From Candidatus Poribacteria bacterium (GTDB lineage: Bacteria; Poribacteria; WGA-4E; WGA-3G), in the NCBI GenBank assembly GCA_028818705.1, contig JAPPNJ010000228.1:1-49031 (forward strand): 49,031 nt of DNA. The letters run 5' to 3'. Positions 15,997 to 24,637 of the stretch are shown in pieces (positions within the stretch are counted from its first letter, which is position 1; every line of letters begins with the position of its first letter). Below the pieces are notes generated by a model. It did not search any database. It was not told the origin of the DNA and saw only the letters and a program-made list of their open reading frames with translations. The translations under genes and the position numbers were made by a program.

Positions 15997-16764
15997 TTAA
16001 ACAAACTTTGGAGTGATTTTCTCGTTTGATGGTTGAAAAGGTTGTTCTGTGTCGTTCTTTTCCAATAAGCGAGCCACGTCATACCCTCTACGAAGCAATT
16101 CAATTAAAAGTTCGTCATCCGATGCCTCATATACCGAACTTAACGTTTTCGTTATTACGTTAGATTCGGAATGAATTGACATCGCTTCCGAGGCATCTCT
16201 GATGCTCGCGTAGTTGACCCCCAGATATCGCTGTGTTGTCACCACACTTTTATGCCCCAACATCTCTTGCACGGCATATATATCGTTCGTCTGTTCATAT
16301 AGACGCTGGGCATAAGACTTCCGCAGCGAGTGTGTGCCGAGTTTTCCATTTAAACCCGCTGCCTCAAATGCGGTCTTTAGGGCATCGTGTGCTGCTATTC
16401 GCGTCATCGCTTTTAAACCTCGTCCTTTACGGGACGGAAACAGTGGACGGGTGGGACTGATTTCTCCAAATAGATTTTTATGCCAAGCAATAAGGTTCTC
16501 AATCGCGTGTCTGCCATCTATATTTACAGGAACGGCTCTTGATACCTCGCCGCCTTTCACAATACTCAAATCAAACAGTAAATCTTTGACAGTTTTACCA
16601 TTTTGCCATACATCATTCACTTTCAACGCGAGCAGCTCACTAATACGGCCCCCGACGGATACTCCTAACATAAATAGACTGCGATTCCGAACGGCAAACA
16701 CGCCACTAAAGGCTTCCGATACGTTGCGTATTTCAGCGTTATCTAACGGTCTTGTGCCTTTCAT
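15997..16764 (-). CDS. Tyrosine-type site-specific recombinase (integrase)
   Basis: About 255 residues, starting MKGTRPLDNAEIR. It carries the catalytic set of tyrosine recombinases: R40 in GGRISELLAL, a likely K70 in VKGG, H145-x-x-R148 in THSLRKSYA, H171 in LGHKS and the nucleophile Y180 in TQRYLGV. The usual N-terminal core-binding domain is absent or very short. Such proteins (MKGTRPL type) occur on plasmids and integrative elements. A longer frame reaches ATG 16800, but GAGGAG fits the Met at 16764. It stands alone without excisionase or obvious attachment site, so its target cannot be named. Confidence 0.8.
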   Translation of the reverse strand: MKGTRPLDNAEIRNVSEAFSGVFAVRNRSLFMLGVSVGGRISELLALKVNDVWQNGKTVKDLLFDLSIVKGGEVSRAVPVNIDGRHAIENLIAWHKNLFGEISPTRPLFPSRKGRGLKAMTRIAAHDALKTAFEAAGLNGKLGTHSLRKSYAQRLYEQTNDIYAVQEMLGHKSVVTTQRYLGVNYASIRDASEAMSIHSESNVITKTLSSVYEASDDELLIELLRRGYDVARLLEKNDTEQPFQPSNEKITPKFV

Positions 16765-16862
16765 GCAAAACAGCTCCTCTTCTCCATTAATATATAGCAT
16801 TTAAAACGGAATAAAAGCTTTATTGGTTTCTATACTCATCAAGAGGGACAGATCGTCTGTCT

Positions 16863-18254
16863 TTACGGCTTATCACACAGTTCATACACCAATTGTTCCA
16901 ATATAGATATTGCATCTGTCTGGCTCGTCTTCAATTCAGTGTCTACTTCTAAGGTCTTTTCAAGTCCAGCGGCAAGCTCTTCAGCTGTGAAGGCATGAAG
17001 CGTCTGAAAAATCTTGTAGGCGACATAAGGATTTTGTTTCAGAATATTATGGGTGGCGGATTTGGGCAAGAAACTTCCTATCTCTGCAGTAATCGGTTGG
17101 AAGATATTTTTTATAAAATCCTGAAGTGGCATTCTGCCACGAAACGGCCGAAGCCCTCGCTTTTCTGCGATTAACTTGGCTTGAAGCGCAAATCGGAAGT
17201 GGCGTGCTATCGTCGCATTAACCGGAATTGGTTCTTGACCATTTGCTAATACGTTGTGAAGACTTCTCAATGCCTGTCCAGTTGAACGTTTTCCAATCGC
17301 ATCCGTCAAGTCGAAAATATTATCAAATGTATTTTGACTCACAACATTTCGGATGTCTTGTTCATCTACTTGCCGTTTGTCCCCAACAAAATTGACAATC
17401 TTGTTGATGGCTTCAGCGATAGTGTGCATATCGCCACCAGTGCGTATACGGAGTTGTGAGAAAGCCCGCGGTGCTATCTGTTTACCAAATTCAGAAAATT
17501 TTTCCGATACTTTTATGTAGAGCGGATCTCGATGCACTGACGTACCTGCTTCCACTGGCGCAAAAGACCTATAGCGTCCTACACTCTCAATGGCTCTAAC
17601 AAGCCTGTTCCGTTCACTCACGGTGCCTCTCACTGTAAATATTAGCACGCTATTTTTCGGTAGATCGCTTTGCAGCCATTCAAGCAGCAATTCGACATCA
17701 TCGACAGCACTAATTTCTGTAGAATATAGGTCCAATTGTTGGGCGGTTTGCGGCAAACGTTCTAAAAAGCTGCGTTCTTCAAGGGTTAATCTTGTCCCGA
17801 GTTCATTAACAAGGGCATCAACCGCAATTGTGAAATCAAAGTGCTGATCGGCAATTTTTTGGGGTTCAACCTCCAAAAGTTTTGCCATTGTAGAGATAGA
17901 TTTTTCGGCATCGGTAGTCTCTATTTTAAACGCGTTTCGTAGAATTGTTATCGGTGTTTGGCGTTGCTGCGTTTTAAACAGTCCGGAATCACGGACGACC
18001 ACAACCCGCCATTCTGACATGACAGGGTAGGTCTCCACTTGGCTGAGAATTTCTTGGGTAGTAACATCTGCCCCTTCCAAGAAGGAGAGATTGAAATCAC
18101 GTGTCTCGGGGGTAAGGAGATGGTCAAGCATCTGTTTGAGAGTGCCTTCAACTAAGAAATGCTCCTCGCCACAGAGCAGATATACCGGTAGAACTTTATT
18201 CGATTGGATTTCACGGAGGATGTTAGGGGGTGCTTTTTTCTGTTGTTGTCTCAT
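16863..18254 (-). CDS. holA: DNA polymerase III delta subunit
   Basis: 463 residues. The N-terminus VLPVYLLCGEEHFLVEGTLKQML is the delta-subunit form of the AAA+ P-loop region (degenerate Walker A). DFNLSFLEG and RVVVVRDSGLF follow, then EWLQSDLPKNSVLIFTV and the C-terminal collar region. Delta opens the beta sliding clamp within the clamp loader. Typical delta is about 340 residues. Here about 90 extra residues (about 94-183) are inserted between RDSGLF and DDVELLLEWL. The gene begins 29 bases after the FmdB gene, so it is probably co-transcribed with it. The ribosome site is weak. Confidence 0.8.
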   Translation of the reverse strand: MRQQQKKAPPNILREIQSNKVLPVYLLCGEEHFLVEGTLKQMLDHLLTPETRDFNLSFLEGADVTTQEILSQVETYPVMSEWRVVVVRDSGLFKTQQRQTPITILRNAFKIETTDAEKSISTMAKLLEVEPQKIADQHFDFTIAVDALVNELGTRLTLEERSFLERLPQTAQQLDLYSTEISAVDDVELLLEWLQSDLPKNSVLIFTVRGTVSERNRLVRAIESVGRYRSFAPVEAGTSVHRDPLYIKVSEKFSEFGKQIAPRAFSQLRIRTGGDMHTIAEAINKIVNFVGDKRQVDEQDIRNVVSQNTFDNIFDLTDAIGKRSTGQALRSLHNVLANGQEPIPVNATIARHFRFALQAKLIAEKRGLRPFRGRMPLQDFIKNIFQPITAEIGSFLPKSATHNILKQNPYVAYKIFQTLHAFTAEELAAGLEKTLEVDTELKTSQTDAISILEQLVYELCDKP

Positions 18255-18283
18255 AGAGGCTAACTGCCGCCAACTGGGATCGC

Positions 18284-18466
18284 TCAGGTGCCGTTATCGC
18301 TGGCGGTCTCCTTTTGGCTCCCTGAGGTAGCAAATGTTGAGAAGCGTTTTATAGTGTTCTCTGCGCCGCAACGCGGGCATTTCGTAGATGTGTCAACATC
18401 ACTCGTACGTTGAAGCACCTCAAAATCGGTTGTGCAATCGTTGCACCGATATTCAAAGATTGGCAT
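18284..18466 (-). CDS. FmdB-type zinc ribbon protein
   Basis: 60 residues, MPIFEYRCNDCTTDFEVLQ at the N-terminus and KCPRCGAENTIKRFST in the middle. The two CxxC pairs (Cys8/Cys11 and Cys29/Cys32) form the FmdB/CxxC_CxxC_SSSS zinc ribbon seen in many small bacterial proteins. It is thought to be regulatory, but its role is generally unproven. AAAGGAAAAACA is a good ribosome site, beginning on the stop codon of the preceding gene, which indicates co-transcription with both the toroid protein upstream and holA downstream. Confidence 0.85.
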   Translation of the reverse strand: MPIFEYRCNDCTTDFEVLQRTSDVDTSTKCPRCGAENTIKRFSTFATSGSQKETASDNGT

Positions 18467-18476
18467 TGTTTTTCCT

Positions 18477-20912
18477 TTAAGCTACGACTGGACGGATAAT
18501 GATCTTTACCTTTGTGCCTTTAGGTGGAATGACGTCGGTATTGACGCGATATGTACGGTCATCAGTACCAGTCGGTAACGGATGGTTAAAAAGTGAATCC
18601 GGATCGCGGTAGACAGCGATGATGTTATGGAAGAGTTGAGGCGTGAATTGGTTGTTAATCTGCCGTCCCCCGGTGAAAATCCACGAGGTCTCTTGCATCG
18701 GTTGCTCTGTGAAGGCGTTCCATATCAACTCTCTCGCTCGGCGCGAGATGACTTCACCATCACGATCCCATTCCACCCAGATCTCAGCAGGCGAACCCGT
18801 GGGGGTACGCGGATCGCCTTCCACTGTAAGATTCATACCGGGTTCAAAATCCAGTACGCCGAGTGCTGCAAATATATGAAGCGGTTCCGCATCAATGAGC
18901 AAAATACTCTCATGTGTTTTACCAAGTTTGCCACATGCAAAGAATTCGATGTTGACATTGGCACCCACGATGTTGATTTCCCCAGGGATCCTTACCTCAC
19001 GTTTGTTGGTGTCAAAAACCACATTGCCGAGTTGATAAGTGCTTTCGTAAATTTGCTGCGGTTTTATCAATTGCGCATCCGTCGCCGCCGTAGACTGTGG
19101 ATAGATGGTGAGTTTTTCGGAAGCAGTATTGTCCTTTTGATCTGCATCGGTGAGTTCTATGCGTGCTACAAGTTCTATTTCGCCTTCCGTTTTAGGTACC
19201 CAGTCTGTTGATACAACGGTCTCTCCGAGCTTTGGTGTCCACAACACTTCGGTTGTAGCAACCTTTTCGTCACTAACATAGAAATTTACATTTAGAATTT
19301 CGTTGAAAGGAGTTCCTGTGTTCCGAAGCGTTACGCTCAGGCGAACGGGTTCACCAACGCGCGGAGAAGGTGGAGAAAACCGAAGGCTCTGCGGTACGAT
19401 ACCGATATTTGGTTCTGTTGGACCGACTAACGCGTGGCTCAAGGACATAACGGCGAAACATGTCGCCAAAAAATCGCTCTCTGACCCAAGCCATCTCCCG
19501 TCAGACGCTTGTTGCGCGACCATCATCTGTGAGAACTCATCATACCAGTTGTACCCGGCAAGTGTGTCTAAAGTAGGCGGGATATCACAGAACCGTTGCA
19601 ACGAGAGTAGATAGTAATACAGCCATGAATTAGAACCCGGGTTCCGAGTTAAAGTCCAATGCTTTTTCACCCATGCGGTGCCTTTTTGAATCTGTGGGTC
19701 ACCGACAGGGACACCACAGGCACGGAGTGCCCACAACCCGGTTGCGGTCATACTTCCATAGACACCTATTGCCCAAGGTGAACCTTCATCGACTAAGTTA
19801 TAGAGCCAACCGCCTGTGTTGGTTTGGTTCCGACGGATCCATCGCTCAGCGCGGACCCATGTGTCTGACGGAATATCAAGTCCCCACTGCTTTGCAGCAT
19901 AAAGCGCATAGATAACCATGTTCATGTGTGCGCCATCAGCGGAGAAACCGTATCCCCAACCGCCATTATCTCGTTCATCCGCAAACTCGCTACCTCTAAC
20001 AGGAAGTTGCTTTTTAACCAATTGGTTGACGGCAAATTGTGCGCGGTCCCTATACGCAGGGTTTTGCGTCGCTACCAACACTGGAACGATTACTGCGTAT
20101 TGATAGACAGCGAATTCATTCCAGTTCTGTTCCAGCAGAAATTCTAAGCCTTTCTGGACTGTCGGATCTGAGGGTGTGTGTCCTGTTGCGAACAGTGCTT
20201 GCAGTGCCAAGGCTGTCTCTTGCGTCTGATCCTCACCGAAATGCCAAGTCGCACCTGGGATAAAATTTTCAGCTAACCCTTTCAGGCTTGCCCCACACAT
20301 GATACAAATTAAAATGAGTTGATTTTCAGTGCCACATTGTAAACAAGTACGACTATGTTTTCCCTGTTGTGCTTTTATCCAAGTGATTCCTTTTGTTATT
20401 GTATCCTGAATTTGTTCTGATGTAACAGGCGGGAATGTACGGCTTTTTGCGATAAGTGTCGCGTGTGTGATATTATTTTCTGCGTCCGTTTCTTCAATAT
20501 GTTCGTCACCAGCCGGGTTAACAACAGCATAAATTTCTGTCTTACCCGATGGCGGCTGCCATTGGGCTTGTACGCGATCGCTCCTTCCCGATTTCAGTTC
20601 TAAGATTACATCACTGCAGAGAATTTGGAGGGGTTGGGTCGCAGGATCCGCCTCGTAAAGGTTAACAACCAAATCTTCGTTCATTGTTGGCGTCCCTTCA
20701 CCGATATTCTTCACTTCAACCCAGATTGTAATTTCTTCCCCTTCAACTGGGTTAGGATTGGAAAAGGTGATACTGTCAGCATCAACGTAGAAATCTGGAA
20801 GTTGTGCAAATCCACTTGTGGCGAATAAGGCAGCAACAAAAAATGCGACTATCAATTTTAATAGCAGGTTTGGAAAACCTACATGCTGTGCCAAAAGGGG
20901 ATACCTAAGCAT
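18477..20912 (-). CDS. Secreted CARDB/alpha-alpha-toroid (squalene-cyclase-like repeat) protein with zinc ribbon
   Basis: About 811 residues. A signal peptide (ending about TSGFA) is followed by a CARDB-like beta domain (about 40-155). Next is a double CxxC zinc knuckle (CLQCG ... CIMCG, Cys190/193/203/206), inserted at the start of a prenyltransferase/squalene-cyclase-type alpha-alpha toroid (about 165-520) with repeats such as GGWGYGF, GGWLYNL and DGRWLGS. A second CARDB-like domain (about 525-620) and a beta-rich tail complete it. The acidic DxDD motif of true cyclases is not visible, so enzyme activity is unlikely. Binding or scaffolding outside the cell is inferred. GAGGTGCATT precedes the ATG at 20912. 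An in-frame GTG lies 12 bases upstream. Confidence 0.75.
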   Translation of the reverse strand: MLRYPLLAQHVGFPNLLLKLIVAFFVAALFATSGFAQLPDFYVDADSITFSNPNPVEGEEITIWVEVKNIGEGTPTMNEDLVVNLYEADPATQPLQILCSDVILELKSGRSDRVQAQWQPPSGKTEIYAVVNPAGDEHIEETDAENNITHATLIAKSRTFPPVTSEQIQDTITKGITWIKAQQGKHSRTCLQCGTENQLILICIMCGASLKGLAENFIPGATWHFGEDQTQETALALQALFATGHTPSDPTVQKGLEFLLEQNWNEFAVYQYAVIVPVLVATQNPAYRDRAQFAVNQLVKKQLPVRGSEFADERDNGGWGYGFSADGAHMNMVIYALYAAKQWGLDIPSDTWVRAERWIRRNQTNTGGWLYNLVDEGSPWAIGVYGSMTATGLWALRACGVPVGDPQIQKGTAWVKKHWTLTRNPGSNSWLYYYLLSLQRFCDIPPTLDTLAGYNWYDEFSQMMVAQQASDGRWLGSESDFLATCFAVMSLSHALVGPTEPNIGIVPQSLRFSPPSPRVGEPVRLSVTLRNTGTPFNEILNVNFYVSDEKVATTEVLWTPKLGETVVSTDWVPKTEGEIELVARIELTDADQKDNTASEKLTIYPQSTAATDAQLIKPQQIYESTYQLGNVVFDTNKREVRIPGEINIVGANVNIEFFACGKLGKTHESILLIDAEPLHIFAALGVLDFEPGMNLTVEGDPRTPTGSPAEIWVEWDRDGEVISRRARELIWNAFTEQPMQETSWIFTGGRQINNQFTPQLFHNIIAVYRDPDSLFNHPLPTGTDDRTYRVNTDVIPPKGTKVKIIIRPVVA

Positions 20913-21022
20913 AATGCACCTCACATTGTTTATCAGAGCAGCTGTGATCGTGTCAGCGAGCGCTGCAACCAGATTTATGATTATCTCTCAACGAAGCGGA
21001 TATAGCGACACTATTCCTCGGT

Positions 21023-21994
21023 TTAATTTCCTGCCCAATACCCCACAGAAACAGAAGACGGTTGTGGAATCGGATTCTTGAACAAGGGTTGACCTGCTGA
21101 ACTCCATTTACTAATCTCGCCTTGGAAAGTCTCACCGAGCAGGTCTGCTATCCAAATACCGCCATCCACCGGTGAAAGCGTTATCGCTACGATTGCCATT
21201 CCTGCTAAAAATTCATTCGTTTTCGTTCCATCGGGTCCCAAGTTGATTAACATAGATTGTTGAGAAACTACCCAGAGACTTCCATCTATTGGATTAATAC
21301 GGGGCGATGTGGGATTCGGGATATCCGTAATTTCTACAAGTTTCTGTCCGCTCGCTGAAACGCGCATGAGCACACTGTGTTGACTGTCGGCAATCCATGC
21401 GTTGCCGTCGTAGTCAACGCTTACACCTTTAGGTTCACCCATCGCTGGAGCGTCAACCACTTTGTTTCCTGCGGCATCGTAACGTGCAATTGGACCTCGA
21501 GCATTGGTAATCCACGCCGAGCCGTCCCGTGGATTCACCGCCACAGCCGGTTCGTGTGCGGATATAGTCGCGACAACTTGCGTTCCATCGCCGGATACTT
21601 TCTTAACAGCGTCAAGCCCTGCAATCCACGCCGACCCGTCTGCGGGATTAATAGCTATCTGATTCGGACGCGTAATATCTGGTATCTCGCTAAAAGCACC
21701 ACTGTTCGGATCATAGCGATAGACAGTATTCGCCGCTGAGACAGCAATCCAGACAACACCATCTGCGGGGTTCACTTCTGCTGCACTCGCCTGCGTTAAA
21801 TTCGGAATGACCGTCGGATCTGCCTGCCCATTGGAATACAACTTATAAATCGTTTCTCCACCACTTACAACCCAACATTCACCGTTATATTGTCCATAAC
21901 TGGTAGCAACCGTGAATCCTAACAATATCACTATCCAAATTGGTCTGGAGATAGACCAATTTGTCTTTGCTCTACACCATAATTTCTTCATCAT
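21023..21994 (-). CDS. Secreted beta-propeller protein (Vgb/NHL-like)
   Basis: 323 residues. After a signal peptide (about residues 1-35, ending ATSYGQ) the chain repeats a blade pattern of about 42 residues containing INPADGSAWIA, VNPRDGSAWITN, VDYDGNAWIADS, INPIDGSLWVVS and LSPVDGGIWIAD. The repeated P-x-DG-x-x-W-I/V core is typical of virginiamycin-B-lyase-like and NHL propellers. The lyase catalytic residues cannot be assigned, so a binding role is more likely. AGAGGAGATATAA lies before the ATG. It runs in the same direction as the toroid gene, 110 bases upstream of that gene's start. Confidence 0.75.
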   Translation of the reverse strand: MMKKLWCRAKTNWSISRPIWIVILLGFTVATSYGQYNGECWVVSGGETIYKLYSNGQADPTVIPNLTQASAAEVNPADGVVWIAVSAANTVYRYDPNSGAFSEIPDITRPNQIAINPADGSAWIAGLDAVKKVSGDGTQVVATISAHEPAVAVNPRDGSAWITNARGPIARYDAAGNKVVDAPAMGEPKGVSVDYDGNAWIADSQHSVLMRVSASGQKLVEITDIPNPTSPRINPIDGSLWVVSQQSMLINLGPDGTKTNEFLAGMAIVAITLSPVDGGIWIADLLGETFQGEISKWSSAGQPLFKNPIPQPSSVSVGYWAGN

Positions 21995-22136
21995 TTATAT
22001 CTCCTCTTTAGCGTGTGTGCGCTTTGTAACGCGCCGTTTATAATCATTTGTAAGCGCGCGCTATAAGCGACGCTTCATTTCTAAATATTAACATAGTTTT
22101 CCTTAATTGTGCAAGGAATTTTGTACCTTCGCATGA

Positions 22137-22352
22137 TGGCATATCGCACCTGATGCCCACGCCCACGATGTGAATACACACGAAATCCTTGTGAATTTCA
22201 TTCCCCCAGATGAACGTGAAAAAACAATGGAAATACCTCCCTCTGAAGTCCGTACATTGTTGTCTCCCGATAACTTTTCCGGTGTGCTTGTATCCATTGA
22301 GCAGCCGATTCAGCACCGACTGGATCATCTCTTATCAGGGGTCAAAGCGTAA
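22137..22352 (+). pseudogene. Possible remnant of a coding sequence
   Basis: The frame is open after a stop at 22134-22136 and reads WHIAPDAHAHDVNTHEILV... through IPPDEREKTMEIPPSEVRTLL to a stop at 22350. Its composition is protein-like, but it has no ATG and no ribosome site. A GTG at 22170 could give 60 residues. It may be the 3' end of a decayed gene. No family is recognised. Confidence 0.25.
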
Positions 22353-22474
22353 AATCGTAGGAACAGGGGTTGTTAAAATTGATTTTCTGTAAACTTTTTT
22401 GAAACTTTTTTCGTTGAAAGGTGTCTAATAGGGTAAGAAGAGTTAAACTTAGCAAATTAAGCGAGGAAATCAAG

Positions 22475-23203
22475 ATGAAGCGTGCACATTTCTACACCCT
22501 CACTTTTGTAGTAGTTCTTTTATTTGTCGGAATCAGCGTGGTCAGCATGGCTGAAGTGGCGGTCTTACAGATAGAGATTTCCGGTGTCGTCAGTAATAAC
22601 GATGCTCGTCATATTCGGCGCTTATTAGAACCGTGGGCTGCTCCAGAAGACATCACCTTCGAGATACCCGTAGATAAGAAGGGAAAAAAACGGATTTTCA
22701 GTACACTGGTGAAAATTAAACCCAGGCAAGGTCCTTCTGAATACAGCGAGACACATACATTCGACGTCTATGACATCATGCGCCAGCTCAACGATACCCG
22801 TTTCCGAGGCAGACATGGACTCGGATTTACCCGTGTCCTTAAAAGCGAAGCCACTATCCGTGGCGACTTATTTGCACATCCCGGCTTCGCTCGGAGCTAC
22901 CTCCGAAATGTACCAGCGTGGCGACGTTGGCGACCGGATACCTCCAATATCCATCATGCCATGACTACTGGCAATGAAGAACAAAAGTTTGTTTTCAGCA
23001 CGAACCCTGAGTTCGATCAGCTGCGGATTGATGCAGCCAATAACGATAAGCCGGTTGAAGTACACGGCGAAATTACTGGATTTGATGGTCCCTATCCCAT
23101 TGTATCTGTACGTAAATATGAGGTAGGCTATCACCTGAGAGGAAAAGGCTCTGAAGGGGAAACAGCAGGAAAGCCAACTTACGACTACCTTGAGGCGCGT
23201 TAG
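22475..23203 (+). CDS. Secreted protein of unknown function
   Basis: 242 residues with a signal peptide (MKRAHFYTLTFVVVLLFVGISVVSMA). The mature part begins with a ferredoxin-like or HMA-like strand-helix-strand pattern (AVLQIEISGVVSNNDARHIRRLLEPW ... DITFEIP). A mixed region follows with basic clusters (RFRGRHGLGF, RRWRP) and a late beta segment (VEVHGEITGFDGPYPIVSVRKYEV). No catalytic motif or family is recognised. The ATG at 22475 is chosen for GAGGAAATCAAG upstream and for the clean signal peptide; the frame opens earlier, at 22421. It converges on the threonine synthase gene. Confidence 0.6.
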   Translation: MKRAHFYTLTFVVVLLFVGISVVSMAEVAVLQIEISGVVSNNDARHIRRLLEPWAAPEDITFEIPVDKKGKKRIFSTLVKIKPRQGPSEYSETHTFDVYDIMRQLNDTRFRGRHGLGFTRVLKSEATIRGDLFAHPGFARSYLRNVPAWRRWRPDTSNIHHAMTTGNEEQKFVFSTNPEFDQLRIDAANNDKPVEVHGEITGFDGPYPIVSVRKYEVGYHLRGKGSEGETAGKPTYDYLEAR

Positions 23204-23217
23204 AAACGCCTTCTTTT
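23192..23217 (+). terminator. Weak hairpin at the end of the unknown secreted gene
   Basis: GAGGCG (23192-23197) and CGCCTT (23207-23212) can pair, followed by CTTTTCTC. The stem starts within the last codons. It lies in the 26-base gap between convergent genes and is short, so it may be weak. Confidence 0.35.
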
Positions 23218-23229
23218 CTCGATTTCCTC

Positions 23230-24405
23230 TTAGGACTGATACCCGCCGGTGTTAAATAGCACAACGCGTTCGGAACTTCCAATCATTCCGTTTGAAACGA
23301 GTTGTTTGAGTGCCGCGACTGTCGCAGCCCCTTCAGGACAGGTCAAAAGCCCTTCAGTTGTGGGGAGTAACGCCATCGCCTCACGAATGGCTTCGTCTGT
23401 GACGGCAATCGCGGCACCATTGCTTTTACGAATCGCCTCTAAAATGAGAAAATCTCCAATCGCTTGTGGCACGCGTAAACCGCTTGCAACAGTATGTGCA
23501 TCACGCCACGGTGTCGCTTCAATGGCACCCTCTTCCCACGCCTTGACAATCGGGGCACAACCTGTTGATTGCACCGAGATAAACCGGGGTCTCTTCTTAC
23601 CAATCCAACCGATGGCTTCCAATTCGGCAAAGCCTTTCCACATCCCGACGATCCCTGTACCGCCACCGGTGGGATAGATAATCACATCAGGAAGTTCCCA
23701 ATTGAACTGTTCTGCAAGTTCAAACCCCATTGTTTTTTTGCCTTCTACGCGGTAGGGTTCTTTAAGGGTTGACACATCAAACCAACCCTCTTGTGTCTTT
23801 CGCTCTGTCACGATTCTGCCTGCATCGTTGATTAAACCGTCAATCAGTGTGACGTTTGCACCAGCGAGCTGACACGTCTGTTTATTGAAGGCAGGGGTAT
23901 CTTGCGGCATGAAGATATGGGTTGTAATACCAGCGGCAGCAGCATAAGCAGCGAGTGCCGTCGCTGCATTACCAGCGGAAGGAATTGCCAATGCTGTGAG
24001 TCCGAGAGATTTCGCTTTGGACACCGCCATCGCCAAGCCGCGTGCTTTAAAACTACCAGTGGGCAAGCGCGATTCATCTTTCACCCAGACGTCTGTGAGT
24101 CCAAACTTCGCACCTAACCTTTTCGTATGAATGAGCGAGGTCATCGTTTCCCCAAGTGTCACTATGTCTGTAGGGTCTGATATAGGTAGGAGTTCGGCAT
24201 AACGCCAAAGTGAAGCAGGGCGTGATTCAAGCGCATCGCGGGTCCAGGTGCCTGCCAACTGTTCAAGGTCATAACGGGCAAGTAGCGGCTTTCCACAAGC
24301 GTCACAGACGTTCTGCGGCACGGTGTGAGGGTATGTTGTGCCACACTTGCTACATTCGAGGTTTGTGATTGTTGCGCCGTGTGAGAAAGAGAGTTGCTGA
24401 TCCAA
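23230..24405 (-). CDS. thrC: Threonine synthase
   Basis: 391 residues of the PLP fold-type II family. An N-terminal zinc ribbon (Cys18, Cys21, Cys34, Cys37; CSKC ... CDAC) precedes the PLP domain. The Schiff-base lysine is K120 in LPTGSFKARG, the substrate loop is SAGNAATALAAYAAAAG, and the phosphate loop is PTGGGTGIVG. It converts O-phosphohomoserine to threonine in the cytoplasm. Related enzymes (cysteate or diaminopropionate-type synthases) share much of this pattern, so the substrate is probable, not certain. The start codon appears to be TTG at 24405 with AGGTAAG upstream. No other threonine gene is adjacent. Confidence 0.8.
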   Translation of the reverse strand: MDQQLSFSHGATITNLECSKCGTTYPHTVPQNVCDACGKPLLARYDLEQLAGTWTRDALESRPASLWRYAELLPISDPTDIVTLGETMTSLIHTKRLGAKFGLTDVWVKDESRLPTGSFKARGLAMAVSKAKSLGLTALAIPSAGNAATALAAYAAAAGITTHIFMPQDTPAFNKQTCQLAGANVTLIDGLINDAGRIVTERKTQEGWFDVSTLKEPYRVEGKKTMGFELAEQFNWELPDVIIYPTGGGTGIVGMWKGFAELEAIGWIGKKRPRFISVQSTGCAPIVKAWEEGAIEATPWRDAHTVASGLRVPQAIGDFLILEAIRKSNGAAIAVTDEAIREAMALLPTTEGLLTCPEGAATVAALKQLVSNGMIGSSERVVLFNTGGYQS

Positions 24406-24439
24406 GAAAAACTTACCTAATGTTTACCTAAGTTGCCAC

Positions 24440-24530
24440 TTGTAGCATAACCTAATCAACGGTATGAAGTCCGTATGGACTTCACCGAGGTTGTGCATAC
24501 TATGGCGCAGACTAACAGTCTACGCTACAA
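24440..24530. repeat. 91-bp inverted-repeat element
   Basis: Ends TTGTAGC (24440-24446) and GCTACAA (24524-24530) enclose two hairpins: GAAGTCC/GGACTTC (24466-24483) and GCG-C-AGACT/AGTCT-A-CGC (24505-24525). It resembles other small non-autonomous intergenic elements in this window but shares no obvious sequence with them. Confidence 0.5.
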
Positions 24531-24637
24531 AACTCCTGCGATTCGCGAACCATTTGCAATGAAAAAATCACTATCTGTTTCCCAAAACTTGGTCAATAGT
24601 AACTTGGGTTAGTGCTCATCAAAATCTCGATTATGGG

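Noticed and set aside
18627..19211. 194-codon plus-strand frame opposite the toroid gene
   Set aside because: It is antisense to well-defined CARDB-coding sequence, and no start signals were seen.
22044..22328. 94-codon minus-strand frame upstream of the propeller gene
   Set aside because: Its composition is Cys/Phe-rich and unlike a real protein. The opposite strand holds a more protein-like frame.
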